A stretch of DNA of 64,000 bases from Guyanagaster necrorhizus. Its lineage: Eukaryota > Basidiomycota > Agaricomycetes > Agaricales > Physalacriaceae. Below are positions 21,242 to 33,113 of this stretch, one piece after another; position 1 is the first letter of the stretch; the number at the start of each line of letters is the position of its first letter. Where the stretch lies: assembly GCF_019112545.1 (NCBI RefSeq), contig NW_025064894.1, positions 111,669 to 175,668 of the forward strand. The letters are read 5' to 3'. Under the pieces are notes generated by a model, which saw nothing but the letters and a program-made list of their open reading frames with translations, ran no database searches and had not been told where the DNA came from. The position numbers were made by a program, and so were the translations under genes.

Positions 21242-22870
21242 ATGCCCGACGTTTCTGTTGGTTCACAGATATTCGACATTGTATTTCACCCTGCGCATTG
21301 CACTGCCTATGCTGCGCTTTTATCTGGCCAGGTCAAGGCTATCACATATGACCATCAAGGACGAAACAAGGAGTCGTTCTCCGTATCGGTTTCACACCGG
21401 TCTTGTCGCGGACTAAGCATAAACGGAGACGGGACCAATATATACGTCGTAGGGAAGGGGAAGGCTCTCCAGTTCGTTACCCAACTGCTATCGGTTCCTT
21501 TTCTGATACTGACAGGAGCCTAGTACAATCGATACTACCACCGGGAGACACGCCCAGTCGCGAGCCAAAGCACACGAGCAAGCGTTTTTCTCTTTTGCAC
21601 ATTTCATCCAGACCATGACCTGTCTATATATGAAGGGCTCCCATCAACCGCGTGCGACATTTGACATCGTGGCTACTGTCCACAGGAGATGACGACGGAG
21701 TTATCAAGGTCGGGGCACATCGCGACCTATCTCGGCAGGTGTAATCTCACTGGTAACTGGCAGCTATGGGATCCAAGACAGAAAGAATCTATTCGAAAGT
21801 ACACACATCATTTTGATTATATCACGGATTTTCTGTGGTTGGATGATAAGAAACAGCTAGTTGCTACGAGGTGCGCGACAGTGTGGGATATACGTATATG
21901 TGACGTGCTGACGTTGTGTCTAGTGGCGATGGAACGCTGTCAGTTATAGATGTCCGGTCGAAAAATACTAAACCCATAGCGCAGTCGGAGGATCAAGAAG
22001 ATGAACTTCTGTCCATTGTCGCAATCAAAGGGTATGTCAATGTTTTTGAGGGTAATCTCAAGCTGAATTGCTCCATAAGGTCTACCAAATTCGTTGTAGG
22101 CACTCAAATTGGGGTTTTGTCTATTTTCAACCGAAGCAGTGGTTGGGGCGATTGTGTTGACCGTATTCCGGGGTAATGGGGCTTCTTTCTCGTGATTGCC
22201 TGTCCCTTTTAACGCGTTTAGCAGGCACCCTCATTCTGTTGACACATTATGTGCTTTACCTGAATCATTCACGGACATTGATGCCACCAGCACGATCCTA
22301 ACAGGGTCATCCGATGGTTTCGTGCGCGCAGTCCAGATATTTCCGACGAAATTGCTGGGTGTCGTGGCAGATCACGGTGAATGGCCCGTTGAGAAGGTCG
22401 CTATTGGCGACGGACAAAATTTCTTGGATCTCGAGGGTGAGGATGAGCAGATAGCGCCGGTGGCAAAAAAATCAGACCATGATGAAATTTTACCCGATGC
22501 TCGGTGGTGGATTGGAAGTGCTGGCCATGACGAGACACTGAAGCTGACCAGTTTGCGGGGTTTTTTCAATGGAGATGATGGAGAAGGCGATGGAGAAGAT
22601 GATAAAGGAAAGGAAAAAGGAGAGGGAGCGTTTGGGGGCAATGACGCTGAGTCTGCTGAAGATGATGAGGAGGAGGAAGCAGATAGTGGCGCAGATAATA
22701 AGGCCCATCACTCTGGCTCCGCGGATGATGATGACGATTCAGATTCGGATTCTCCAGCTCCACCGACGAAAAGAAAACGGAAAAAGGAGGAAAACCCGCT
22801 GATGGTAACGAAGCGTAAGAAAGGGAGGAACGAGGTTGAAGTCGAGGGCCGGTTTTTCGATGACCTGTGA
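21242..22870 (+). CDS. JIP5: WD40 repeat protein Jip5 (WDR55 homologue)
   Basis: Seven exons (21242-21471, 21524-21583, 21636-21708, 21764-21870, 21924-22031, 22080-22172, 22225-22870) give 438 residues. The N-terminus (SQIFDIVFHPAH) starts the beta-propeller. Repeat signatures include SHRSCRGLSINGDGT, WLLSTGDDDGVIKLWDPRQ and SGDGTLSVIDVRS. The C-terminal 100 residues are acidic then Lys-rich (GDDGEGDGEDDKGKEKGEG; TKRKRKKEE), typical of nucleolar Jip5/WDR55 proteins. The family acts in 60S ribosomal subunit biogenesis. The first acceptor is placed at 21522-21523 so that GKALHTIDTTTG reads through, matching the family. Two tandem introns of 52 nt flank a 60 nt exon. Confidence 0.88.
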
Positions 22871-23698
22871 GGCTGAGGTGGATTTTGTTGTTTCGAGATC
22901 ACACCGCGTTTTGCTAACAGGATAATTTTAGACATATGTATGCCTGGGTGCAATTGAGAGGGACGAGATTCAAACAGATATCCGTCATGTTGTATGTGTC
23001 ATACTTGCGTTGCATGTTTGAATGGTGGCGATCTTGCGTTGCTGCTGACATCGAGGAAGGTCCATGTTTCATTGACAGGGCTACATATCGTACACAGGGA
23101 TAGAAAAAGATTTCAGGAAGTTGTCGTTCCGCCTACGCTGGATCAAGTACTCTGGGCAAATCAGTGTCAGCGCTCTGCTTTTCTTTTACCCAAACAATCG
23201 TGACGGTCGGCGGAAGACAATGTTCCTTGAATCAAGGGAGATACGTGTACCGATATGCGCATGTTTCGACGACAGAGATTACCACCCCTTCGATTCAAGA
23301 CACTGCAATCTGATCATCAACGCTGTTGTGAGACCTTCTGTCTTGAGTAGAGAGATATTTCTCTTGCGAAGGCGAACACCGAAGATTTGTACATGTGGAT
23401 ATGCATTAATCAACCAAATTAAGATAGCCAGGTTCTGTTGATGATCTTCGGCCCATATAAGTCAGTGTGAAAGATCATGGATATTTTGAGAACTTGATGC
23501 GCTGCTGATGCGCCTCTGCCAGTGAAGACAAGTGAAGAAATTCTGGTGGAAATGGGCTGATACTTATGCCTATACGGACTTCGGGGTGGAAATGTGCTCA
23601 CATGGTCGTGTTGCGCCACTGGCGGCCATTCGGGGAAGGTAAGTCGGCGCATGACCGTACCGGAGCTTGAGCAGCTACCACCAGCACCGTCAACCGCT
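22871..23698. other. Intergenic region between JIP5 and ALDH7-type gene
   Basis: Probable 3' flank of JIP5 and promoter of the dehydrogenase gene. Short frames here show no domain or good splicing. Confidence 0.4.
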
Positions 23699-26118
23699 AT
23701 GCTATCCAAGCTGCTACTTCCAGGTGTACGTGCTTCACCGCTTTCTGGGATCGCCTTGACAAAAAACAGATTCATCTGGAACGGTCCTCTCGAATAGGCC
23801 CCACGGCCCGCTTGCTGTCGACTAGGGCATCACGAATCCTGTCTTCGCTCGACATCTCAACGACGAGCACAGAGGTGCCAGGCGTCTACGACGGGGAATG
23901 GAAGGGCTCCGGCGAGATCCTCACGTCGGTGTGTCCGACGACGGGTGAGATCCTGGCACGCGTTAAATCCGTGAGTATCATGCCGCGATGATGGGTTCCA
24001 ACTGCCAGACAGATCTTCAGGCATCACCAGAAGACCTTCGTGAGACCCTCGCCAAGGCCCGCGATGCTTACACGTCGTTCCGAAGCAAGTCCAATTCTTT
24101 TTATTGCACGCGTTCTGAGGCCTAATCTCGCTGCTTTAGATGTGCCTGCACCGCGTCGAGGAGAGATTATTCGTCAAATCCGAGAAGCCCTTGCTGCAAA
24201 GGTGCGCCAGTCATGAAACAATAGAAGCTCTTCCCAGTATGCCGACGGCACTATGCACTTTCAGCGCGTACAGCTCGGGGCTCTTGTGTCTCTGGAGATG
24301 GGAAAGATCAAGACTGAGGGCGTAGGCGAAGTGCAGGAATTCATCGACATTGTACGCGCCTATTTTTGTCTCCTGTGTGCCTACTAATCGATCATCAACG
24401 CAGTGTGACTATGCACTGGGTCTTTCCAGGATGATGAGTGGTCGTGTGGTTGCATCAGAGCGTGTAGGTCATTCTATCTTAGAAGGTCTGGCTTCTTGAT
24501 TCTCCTCTTTATGGCTAGGTCTAATGTTCTCGCGTTTCAGTGCCAAATCCGTTGGGTGTTATTGGAATCTTGACAGCATTCAATTTCCCTGTGGCTGTCT
24601 ACGGCTGGTACGTGATTGATTTCGTCATATATAGCAGCTAGCTGGCTGGCTAGCTGTTTTCCGACCACATCGATTGGTTAGGAATCTGTCCCTTTCTTTG
24701 GCTGCTGGAAACGCTACTATTTGGAAACCTTCTCATACTACACCATTGTGCGCCATTGCCGTAACCACCATTGTAAGCAAGGTTTTGGAGCACAATGGGA
24801 TCAGCGGCGCGGTTGCAGGCTTGGTAACGGGAGGAAAGGATATTGGTGAAGGAATTGTGGCAAACTCCGGGGTAGACCTTGGTATGCTGAATATTACTAA
24901 TAAGTAAGCATGTCGACTCACATCCCGGGTCAGTGTCTTTCACTGGTAGTGAACGTGTCGGCCGTTCTGTAGGCCAGAATGTCAGTGCAAGGTTTGGAAA
25001 ATCCATACTGGAATTAGGTGGTAACAATGGTACGCATATCAATTATGATGAAGCATGTTGTTAACAGTAGCGCCTCTTCTGTTCATCAAGCCTCTATCAT
25101 CATGGATGATGCGGATTTAAACATGGCGGTCCCCTCGGTCTTCTTCGGCGCCGTCGGTACGGCCGGACAACGTTGCACGTCAACTCGAAGACTTTATCTT
25201 CAGCGTAATATCGCGGACGAGTTCTTACAGCGGCTTTTGAAGGCCTATGGATCCGTCAAGCCCGAGGACCCCCTGGTTGACACGACTCTCCTTGGCCCTC
25301 TACATACGTCCAACGCAGTCAACGTCTATGAGACTACCATTAAATACCTTCGTTCCATTGATGCTGAAATTCTCACCGGCGGCATCCGATACAATGAAGC
25401 CCCTCTCGACAAAGGCAATTTTGTACAGCCCGCCATTGCAATACCTAAATCAGTGGATACCAGGGACAAGATATGGTGTACCGAAACCTTTGCCCCCATT
25501 CTTAACGTCGCGATTTTCGATCATCTTGATCAAGCTATCGAGTGGAATAATGCGGTGCCTCAAGTTCAGTCATCCCTTTCTATTTTATTATTCAGTCTAA
25601 TCTCATCTTTCTCCAAATGTCCAGGGCCTTTCCAGTAGTCTCTGGACCCGCGATCTCCGTAATGCGGGCCAATGGATCGGACCAAATGGATCAGATGCGG
25701 GTATTGTAAATGTACGTCGATTGTCCCCGTCTGTCGGGGACCTTGTTATGATAGTCTATTTCTCACAGATAAATGTCGGGAACTCTGGAGCTGAAATCTC
25801 GGCCGCTTTCGGCGGCAACAAGGTGAGGACGGCTGAGTATTGTGAAGTGACATGCCATTAACGTGCGCCCACTTTCCTTTTTAGAGTACTGGATGGTGAG
25901 AGGTTTCATATCAGCTGGATCAAACCCCCGCACACCTATTCTAACCTGACAGGGGTCGCGAATCTGGTGGCGATGCCTGGAAACAGTATGTGCGCTGGAG
26001 CGCGTGCACTAGTGAGGAGCACCGTTTTGCGCAGTTTTGTATTCACTAACTCGATTCATTACCAGTCAATTTCTCCAATGAAGCACCACTAGCACAAGGC
26101 GTGACTTTTTCTGCGTGA
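23699..26118 (+). CDS. ALDH7-type aldehyde dehydrogenase (alpha-aminoadipic semialdehyde dehydrogenase-like)
   Basis: Fifteen exons join to 527 residues: 23699-23723, 23798-23970, 24021-24084, 24140-24201, 24274-24351, 24404-24485, 24541-24607, 24682-24881, 24934-25029, 25091-25563, 25625-25711, 25769-25822, 25885-25895, 25953-26011, 26066-26118. The basic N-terminus ([20 protein letters not shown]) looks like a mitochondrial presequence. Family motifs include [43 protein letters not shown], the catalytic Glu in LELGGNN (about 277), the nucleophile Cys in [10 protein letters not shown] (about 311) and [12 protein letters not shown]. It should oxidise an aldehyde, probably alpha-aminoadipic semialdehyde, with NAD(P)+. 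The exact substrate in fungi is inferred. Intron 3 (24085-24139) needs a GC donor (A|GCAAGT), and exon 13 is only 11 nt. Confidence 0.9.
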
Positions 26119-26737
26119 CGTTTAAGCCGAAGAAGATCATTTTCCAGGGATCTAGTTTAAGGTCCAACCTTATGATTTGAATTTTGTGAGAAGTTGAACA
26201 GACGTGGTTAGGTGGGGCGAAAGCCATTGGAATGCGGAAGCGAAGCAATTCTGCGGGCGCTTCCTTCCACTTGCGTTTGATCCGAAAGCTCGACATCAGT
26301 ACTTCCACCTTACTTTTTACCCCGTGTCACTGAAGTGCCCCTCTGTTGCAATGGAAATTGTAGCGTGGTATGGATCATTCTGAACTGTTCATCAACGACA
26401 TAAGGGTATCCGTCATCATGCGTGTGAATGACCGGATTTCATCAACTGCGCCCTTTTTTGGATTTTCCTCCGAGCCTTTTGACCCGTCGTATCCAAGGTT
26501 TAGTGACGAATTGTCCGACTGATTGAATGGGTCGCATCAAGTTTTTGGCAGTGCTGTAAAACGAGCCATCAATACATCACCACCTAAACTGATCCCGACC
26601 TTATAAGTCGGCGAAAGTTGTCTTCTGCGACTCGATAACTTGTGCCCGGTCCAACTGCATCGCAGCATTGTGATTGCACCAATACCCTTTTTTTTTGCAT
26701 CTCGCCCTCAATCCATCTCATACTCGAGATTCTAATT
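26119..26737. other. Intergenic region
   Basis: Spacer between the dehydrogenase gene and the orphan gene at 26738; it presumably holds the latter's promoter. No RNA gene or repeat is seen. Confidence 0.4.
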
Positions 26738-28410
26738 ATGGCTACCGCTGACGATTTGCCTTGGCCTGAGCTTGGAAATGTCTCCCGTGGCGCGACGAGG
26801 GGAAATCAAGGGCAAAAAGGGGTTCTTGGGCCTCCAGACCGTGAAGGCCGGTGCAATTTGCAGCTACGGGTGCAACCCGGAGTACTGGCGGTGCGTCTCA
26901 ACCGTCAGGCCAGCGACTGGTATCGGATTCTAGACAGCGAGGTTAATCGTGCTCTCAAGTTGACCAAGACGTACTGGCGGAAGGCCAGGAGACGGCAGGA
27001 CTACGATGCACGCGCGGACCAGGACCATATGGAGCTGCACGAATGGCTCCAGCAGCTCAAAGACAAAACCATGTCACACCTGGAACTCTTGATGCAGAAA
27101 GGCGACATTCAGGGACCCCCCTACGTTATGGCCGATGACATCGAGCTAACGTTCCTGCGCAAGTTCATTGAACGCCAGGCCTCGGGTATACCTCACAACC
27201 CTCGTTTGCGCAACTCTATGGGGGAGACTGGGTACACGATCCGCGATGACCACTCTATAGATTCAGGGTCACCCGACGCCTCTGACCACGGATACGGGGA
27301 CCACAAAATGCGAACAGCAGGTATGGGTGAGCAAAAAATTGACCTGATCGCCATTACCAATCGTACGACCCTTACCTTGTTATAGATGTCTCGGACGGGT
27401 CAGGCAGCTTTATGGTTTCATCACGAAATTCCCAGTCACCGTCCCTTCGCAATCCTGAAACGTTGGCGCAGGAAGCGAGTACATCCAGTATGTATCTTTC
27501 CTTCCCCTGAATCCAAGATCTGATTAAATGAATAGAACAAGCGCTCCTATTGTCCCGCACTACTCTTTCTAAGACACAAAAAGATACACAAGATGCGTTT
27601 CTTCGGTATACTGCGTGTCTTGATGCTGAACGTCAAGCACGTCAGTCCGTTGCTGCTGCAGAAAAGCGCAGAGATGATATCAGTGAGAAAGACCTCTCAT
27701 GTGCATTTCCATCATCATTAAGTTTGTATCTATATATTTAGTGGCCGCTCTTCTTTCCATGAATCAGAGTGCAGGTGAGTTGAAATTTCGGTTTTTTCCT
27801 GTTCTCTATCTGATGATCAAACAGTCGACCAACAGTCGAGACACTCCTCCCTATCCCTCGACGAAAGTCAAAGGTACCATGCAGAGGTGTGTTATCCATC
27901 GATCATCATCATCATTCGGGCTAACTAAATATATTCGAATTCATAGGTGGTATCTCGTGCTAGTGCAAAATTGGACTGGACGGAAGCCGCTGATGCTCAA
28001 GCGGTTTACGCAACTGAGCCATTAACTCAACTCGAGGTTGGCACATTGCTCTGCATCTATATTTGTACCTAATGTTGCCTATGCTACTTCTAGGATCCCT
28101 CGAACCGGATGGTCCGCAAACACTCACGGACGTGGGATGATACACCACTGCAACAAGGTGGGTTTGTTTGCTGTGTGTCGGCCGTCAGGTTTGGTCTCAA
28201 TGACTTCCAATAGACGGCCAATACAATTGCGAAGTACTTGCGCGTGATTTCGTGTGGTCTGGTCGTTGTTCTGACCCTCGTTGTGCACAGGATATTTCCG
28301 CTATGCCTCCACGGAAGAGAATGAACGTCAGCGCGGGTATGATGACGGGGTTCGACATGCTGAACAGCGCAGCAATGCAGGTCCAACCACAGAATATGAC
28401 ATTACCATGA
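26738..28410 (+). CDS. Hypothetical protein with predicted coiled coil
   Basis: Eight exons (26738-27320, 27386-27487, 27536-27682, 27742-27774, 27825-27886, 27947-28036, 28094-28157, 28214-28410) give 425 residues with all junctions in phase. The start at 26738 gives MATADDLPWPELGNVSRGA. The first exon has a helical, charged segment (ALKLTKTYWRKARRRQDYD, then ELHEWLQQLKDK). The third exon is a coiled-coil-like helix (ERQARQSVAAAEKRRDDI), followed by Ser/Gln-rich sequence. The C-terminus contains DGQYNCEVLARDFVWSGRC, with several Cys and Trp, and ends PQNMTLP. No domain was recognised. An alternative upstream ATG at 26642 is in frame but would add a hydrophobic stretch with no support. Confidence 0.6.
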
Positions 28411-29930
28411 ACGATACCCTTGCATTTTATTACCACTCATGACCACAACCACCAGTGATGATTATTTATTCCTTATTGCGATCCTGCTATTATATTTGCT
28501 CTCTATCTTTACTGTATAGTATATGTATTATTAGTAGACAAACCGCGAAAGTATTTACTGTAAAGCCTCAGGTCAATAATTTTTCATGACGCTCGGCCCA
28601 TTATTATATTACCGACTCGGGGATGCTATCGGTGCGTCCCTAGGCGCGCAACAAAACGCCAAGTCACTTGATCATCAAAGATGAGAACGACAGTCACGTC
28701 ATAAGATATATGAAATCACCCATCCCAATCCAATCAGTTTCTTAGGCAGCCAGGATGAGATATTTAAAGGACGCTACTAGTGGATACCGTCGGTCATCTA
28801 CCAGGACCGAACTGTCCGCCGAATCAAAGGTAGGACATAACTCTGCAAGTCCGTACTTGACGACGAATAGGAAACTAAAAATTTCCTGACAAGTCACAGG
28901 CACATAACGTATCGCAGGATCTGAAATACCAGCGCCATTCCATGCAGTGACTTAAGGCACCATACTTAAATTCATTTATTATTGTTCACTTTTAGCAAAC
29001 GCTGACGAAGACCGATAACTAGACCCACATAAGCGGTAATTACCCCTCACATTGCGCCACATCGAAAGAATATTTACCTTGCAAACTTGTGCGGCGTTCT
29101 ATGCGTCGGCCTGCCAAAAATACCCGATCCCGAGTCGGTGTCGGGACTCAGGGACAGTCAAGGGACGGTTCCGAAAAGTGCGCGCTATGTAAAAGCTCCA
29201 ATAATCAAGAAATGAAATAGCCCATCCGACATGGATATTATTCTTGCCTTTTGAAGCATTCCGACTCGCTCGCTCCAACTGTCAAACATCAGCATACGTC
29301 GGCCCGAACTTGTGTCGGGAAGGCGTCATACCACGTGACAAGCATGGTCCGAAACACCGACCTCCGTCTGCCCGTCCACAAGGCTTATCGAATTTCATGT
29401 TGGGAAATTCTAGAAATCTCAAAAAAGACAATCAGGCATTTTCCTGATTTTTTACCTTCAGAAACAGGGTCATCACCCCAGATTTGGTCGGAACTTTCTT
29501 TGTTTTGTTTGGCTCACTGACTCGTCCATTCTGTTCTAATCATGATCAAGTTCAAGTCCAATCGCGCCACATCATCATGTTCTTGGCGTGCTAGGAGAGG
29601 CTCCTCCTTGTCCTTGTCTGCGAATCTCTTTATGTTCTTCCTTCCAAGTGTTTCCACCATCCGGCGCATATGTCTTTTCGTCGGCCTTCGGCCTGCGGAA
29701 GAAGACGCTATATAATTTCAAGAGTCTGTTCTCTGGATCTCTCTGTCAAAAGAAGTAAATACCGTCTGTGATCTCTGGGTTTCCCTAGACTGAACGACCG
29801 TACTCCCGTTATCTCGGCTCTCCATGTTTGATCTTTCTTAAGTTGTAAATATTGTCGTGGGTTTTGGCAATGATGGTCCGTATCTTTCTATCCTTATGTT
29901 AGCATTCTTCTGATTTGATTGGCCAGTTTT
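28411..29930. other. 1.5 kb without supported genes
   Basis: Low-information sequence with many stops in all frames. Short GC-rich imperfect inverted repeats occur near 29130-29330 (CGAGTCGG/CCGACTCG-type words), but no element border could be drawn. Confidence 0.35.
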
Positions 29931-30718
29931 CCAAGACCATATTATAGATGATGCTTGCCAGGAGCTTATCTACCGGGGTGTACATCTCCTGAGACCGTCA
30001 GATCTCTTGTTGCATTGTTCCCGGCAACTCTTCCGCGATCTTTCAATATATTTCTCAGGCGAGTTTTCCTTCTAACTGTACTCTTAAAGCAACCTAGTTC
30101 TCTGCGTTCTAATCAGCTGATTCATCCTCTCAGTTCGCGTTTTCTACTGTACAACAGATATCTGACAAAGGATCTCTCGCGCCGAAGACCATGCTTGCAG
30201 GAACTTGTCCCGGCAGAATAGATGCTGCCCCATGGGCAATCAGTGTGATCGATACGTAAAATCATATGCGTTTCTCTTGCATCTTAACCTGTGCTTCCCC
30301 TTTTCACCGCCTAGTATCCATGATTTCGCAATCGAATCAAGCGACGCTCACTGCTGGGCATACGTTCAGGTTCGTAGAGCTCGTTCATGTGTCAGTTACA
30401 TCCCAGAGATATCAAAGACTTGTAAGCCAAAATCTCTGTGGCGCGTGCAATGTCTATTGACTTGATACATCAGACCGAGAAAAGAGATAAACACCTTGCT
30501 TTATATGGTGCATGCGTCCCTGCATACGGTTCTGTGACTCCAAACATCCTGGGCCTGATAGTGACCCCGTCCATCCCGACCCCGACATCCATACAATCTC
30601 CGGGGCGGCATTACACGCCGCTGTACCAACAGAAATTAACGGCAAAACCTACTGCCTACCCTTTACGCCTTCGGGTACCTGGAAGGCGAGGGTCTCTACA
30701 TTGATCAAAGAGAATTGA
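29931..30718 (+). pseudogene. Degenerate copy of the downstream CCCH zinc-finger gene
   Basis: Three blocks in the same order as the gene at 31375-32171 are visible. About 30192-30233 encodes CRNLSRQNRCCPMGNQCDRY, equivalent to CKHFKEKRRCPLGQGCRF. About 30318-30382 encodes IHDFAIESSDAHCWAYVQ, equivalent to IHDPT...HCWAYVQ. About 30494-30550 encodes PCFIWCMRPCIRFCDSKHP, equivalent to PCPAWPSCLPGCEFKHP. The intron between blocks 1 and 2 is in the same place but the phases no longer match. After CWAYVQ the frame shifts and finger Cys residues are lost. An in-frame TAA sits just before block 3. The open frame after block 3 ends at 30718. It is read as an inactivated tandem duplicate; the left limit is uncertain. 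Confidence 0.6.
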
Positions 30719-31374
30719 ACGACTTATCACCATAACTCGCCTAGGAAGCCGGTTTCAGGCTCCTGATGACATGCGCTTGGTTTCCCAAACTCGGCGACGG
30801 GATGGATGTCAAAAGACGAACCACGGACCGCCGCCACCATCTAGAATGTCTAGTCAATAATTATATCCCTGAATCTCGCAACAGATCGTTGTCTTCTCTA
30901 TGTATGTTCGAAATCCACATCACCCACATCACAAGTTTCATTCACGAACGTGGCCCAGGTTTACGCAGCATTACTGCTACTTTTCTCTAGGATATTTGAT
31001 GCAGACTGCGATACAGCGTTGAGCGTCTTTTCAGGGCGTCTCTCAAAGGCTCACGGCGCCGTGCCACTGCTGCAAGGTTCATTAAGGCGACTCAACGTTG
31101 GGTAAATGATCCTGAAAGCTCGCATCTTTGTTCAAGTCGACGATTTTCAAGACCATTGTCACGGCTTCGATGCCGCCCTTTGTAAGTTCCAAGACAGCCA
31201 CACCGCTGGTCTTTGTACAAGCTATCGCTCATTGTTCGCCGATAGAGAAAGTGGCACCGGTCACCTCATTTTCAAGCCTCGAGCTTCAGCTGCGGGCGAT
31301 ATAAATGGGCGGTCTTCTCCAACACTCTAACATTTTCCCCCTCACTCGACTGCACCTAAGCGCCTTCTCCCGCC
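30719..31374. other. Upstream region of the CCCH zinc-finger gene
   Basis: Holds the promoter of the gene at 31375, with a TATAAAT at 31300-31306. A 74-codon frame at 31106-31330 overlaps that TATA box and is not called. Confidence 0.4.
31300..31306 (+). promoter_or_regulatory. TATA box (TATAAAT) of the CCCH gene
   Basis: TATAAAT lies 69 bp upstream of the ATG at 31375, in a spacing usual for fungal core promoters. Confidence 0.5.
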
Positions 31375-32171
31375 ATGGATATAAGTGTGTGCTTTCCCCT
31401 TACTTAGCTTCTATTTTGCTCACTTGATTGACCAATAGACTTAGTCTGCTGGAACTATCTCAATGGCTATTGCCCGTACGGAATCACTTGTCAGCACTTC
31501 CACCCTCCGTTCCCGATTTTTCCAGCGCAATTAGCAAATACGTTCCTGTGCCCCCAGCCCTTCATGCCCATAGAGCCTGTGAACTGGTATACGGCCATAT
31601 GCAAGCACTTCAAGGAAAAACGACGGTGCCCGCTGGGTCAGGGCTGTCGCTTGTGAGTCGCCTCCACTAAGCCTGAATGCCACTTATTCTGCCCGGGCTC
31701 TGTGATGTTAGCATACACGATCCGACTGTGATGAAATTCAAAGAGCTCAACCCTCGCGCTGAAAATTCGGCTCGTCACTGTTGGGCGTACGTTCAAGGCC
31801 GAAAATGTACCCTCGGATCTTGCTCGTTCTCTCACCCCGCCGATACGCAGCCTTGTAAGTTACGTTAGACCATTTCCGTGGGCGGTTCGCTGATTCATAC
31901 TGTAATGGTAGTTAAAAAGTACACTCCTTGTCCCGCATGGCCCTCTTGTCTGCCAGGCTGCGAATTCAAGCATCCTATATCAGTTCAAGCATCGTTCTAC
32001 AATCACCAGGCGCCAAACTTGTCAACGATTCAGCCTCAGCCTGCACCGACCGCTGTCCGTGTACGAGTGGCACGAACAAACTTGGATTCTGCACCATCGT
32101 TCATGGAAACGAACGATACCATCGACGCAATATCACACGCATCCACTTCACCGGTGATTTGCACTGAATAA
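31375..32171 (+). CDS. CCCH-type zinc-finger protein with four fingers
   Basis: Four exons (31375-31384, 31439-31652, 31712-31854, 31912-32171) give 208 residues. The first exon is 10 nt. Four candidate fingers follow one another. VCWNYLNGYCPYGITCQHFH has C-x7-C-x5-C-x3-H spacing, CKHFKEKRRCPLGQGCRFIH has C-x8-C-x5-C-x3-H, CWAYVQGRKCTLGSCSFSH has C-x8-C-x4-C-x3-H, and CPAWPSCLPGCEFKH has C-x5-C-x3-C-x3-H. Tandem CCCH fingers normally bind single-stranded RNA, so an RNA-binding or RNA-decay role is likely but not shown. The C-terminal 60 residues are Gln/Pro/Thr-rich and disordered. The stop codon overlaps an AATAAA motif (32168-32173). A degenerate relative lies directly upstream. Confidence 0.75.
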
Positions 32172-32399
32172 AAGAAATCCTGTTTATACACTAGAATCCC
32201 AGCTGGGTGTATAGGTACAACTAATGGAGCACGAAGGTTAGTAACGCTAAATTGTACAATGTTTGTGAATGCAAATGTGCGACCAGAAGATTAATAGAAC
32301 CGAAGACGGAAATGCTCGCTGATTATGATCTGAAACCTCCGACAAAATCTTGGCCCTGCGAAGAAGTATTAGCCTTCTATATGCGGTGATTATGGAACC

Positions 32400-33113
32400 T
32401 TAAACATTGGGGGCCAAATGAGCTTGCGGCGGTGGTCCAGGGGGCTGAAAATAGGGAAATAAGTTAAAAAGTCATCACAACGGTTATGAAAACTAACCGG
32501 ACTATACTGAGCCTGAGTACTACTTTCTGGATGACCCGGAGGTGGTCCGGGGGGCTAAAGATAGTCAGTATTAGAAGCAGCGGGACATCAGGCGCCGTTG
32601 TACGCACCGGCTGGTAGTTGGAATCATCCCGTTTATACGGAGGAGGATTTGGGGGATATTCTTGCCGCTGCTCTGCACCGGGACTATAACCGCCTCCGTA
32701 ATACGGAGTTGACTGATGTGGAGGCCCTTGAGGAGACATGTACGGGCCTTGATTTTGATTAGGTGGGTATTGTTGATGCCACCCCCCGCCGCTGCGAAAG
32801 AATGGCGGCTTGTATCCTCCTGCAGTCTGAGGAGGATACTGCCCCTGGGGTACCACGAGAAGGCGACGGCGCTGCCGACGTCTAGAGAGTGCGATAGAGA
32901 AAAAGATGCAGGCTAATAGTGCGAGCCCAGCTGAGAAACTTATTGTGAGATGGATACTCCGATGGAAAGGATATGAATACACGTACCTACGACGACACCC
33001 GCTATTATTCTCTGTGTTGTTGAAGTATGATCATTGTTGCCGTTTACAAATTGCGCATTAGTGCTATATGCCAGTCCAGCAAGGACGAAGAGGCCGGATA
33101 GAGGAGAGGACAT
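32400..33113 (-). CDS. Single-pass membrane protein with Pro/Gly/Tyr-rich tail
   Basis: Four exons (33113-32987, 32930-32608, 32554-32498, 32444-32400) give 183 residues. A signal peptide (MSSPLSGLFVLAGLAYSTNA) precedes a stub of about 20 residues (QFVNGNNDHTSTTQR). Next is a transmembrane helix (IIAGVVVGAGLALLACIFFS) and an Arg-rich stop-transfer segment (RRRQRRR). The tail contains repeated PP-x-Y and PPGPPP-type sequences (NPPPYKRDD, SPPPGPPPQAH). PPxY motifs can bind WW-domain proteins such as Rsp5/Nedd4 ligases or adaptors, so a plasma-membrane or endosomal adaptor role is possible. The last two exons each begin with PPGPPP-coding sequence, suggesting an internal duplication of exon plus intron. 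Confidence 0.72.

Noticed and set aside
31106..31330. 74-codon frame before the CCCH gene
   Set aside because: It overlaps the TATA box of that gene and shows no CCCH-like sequence.
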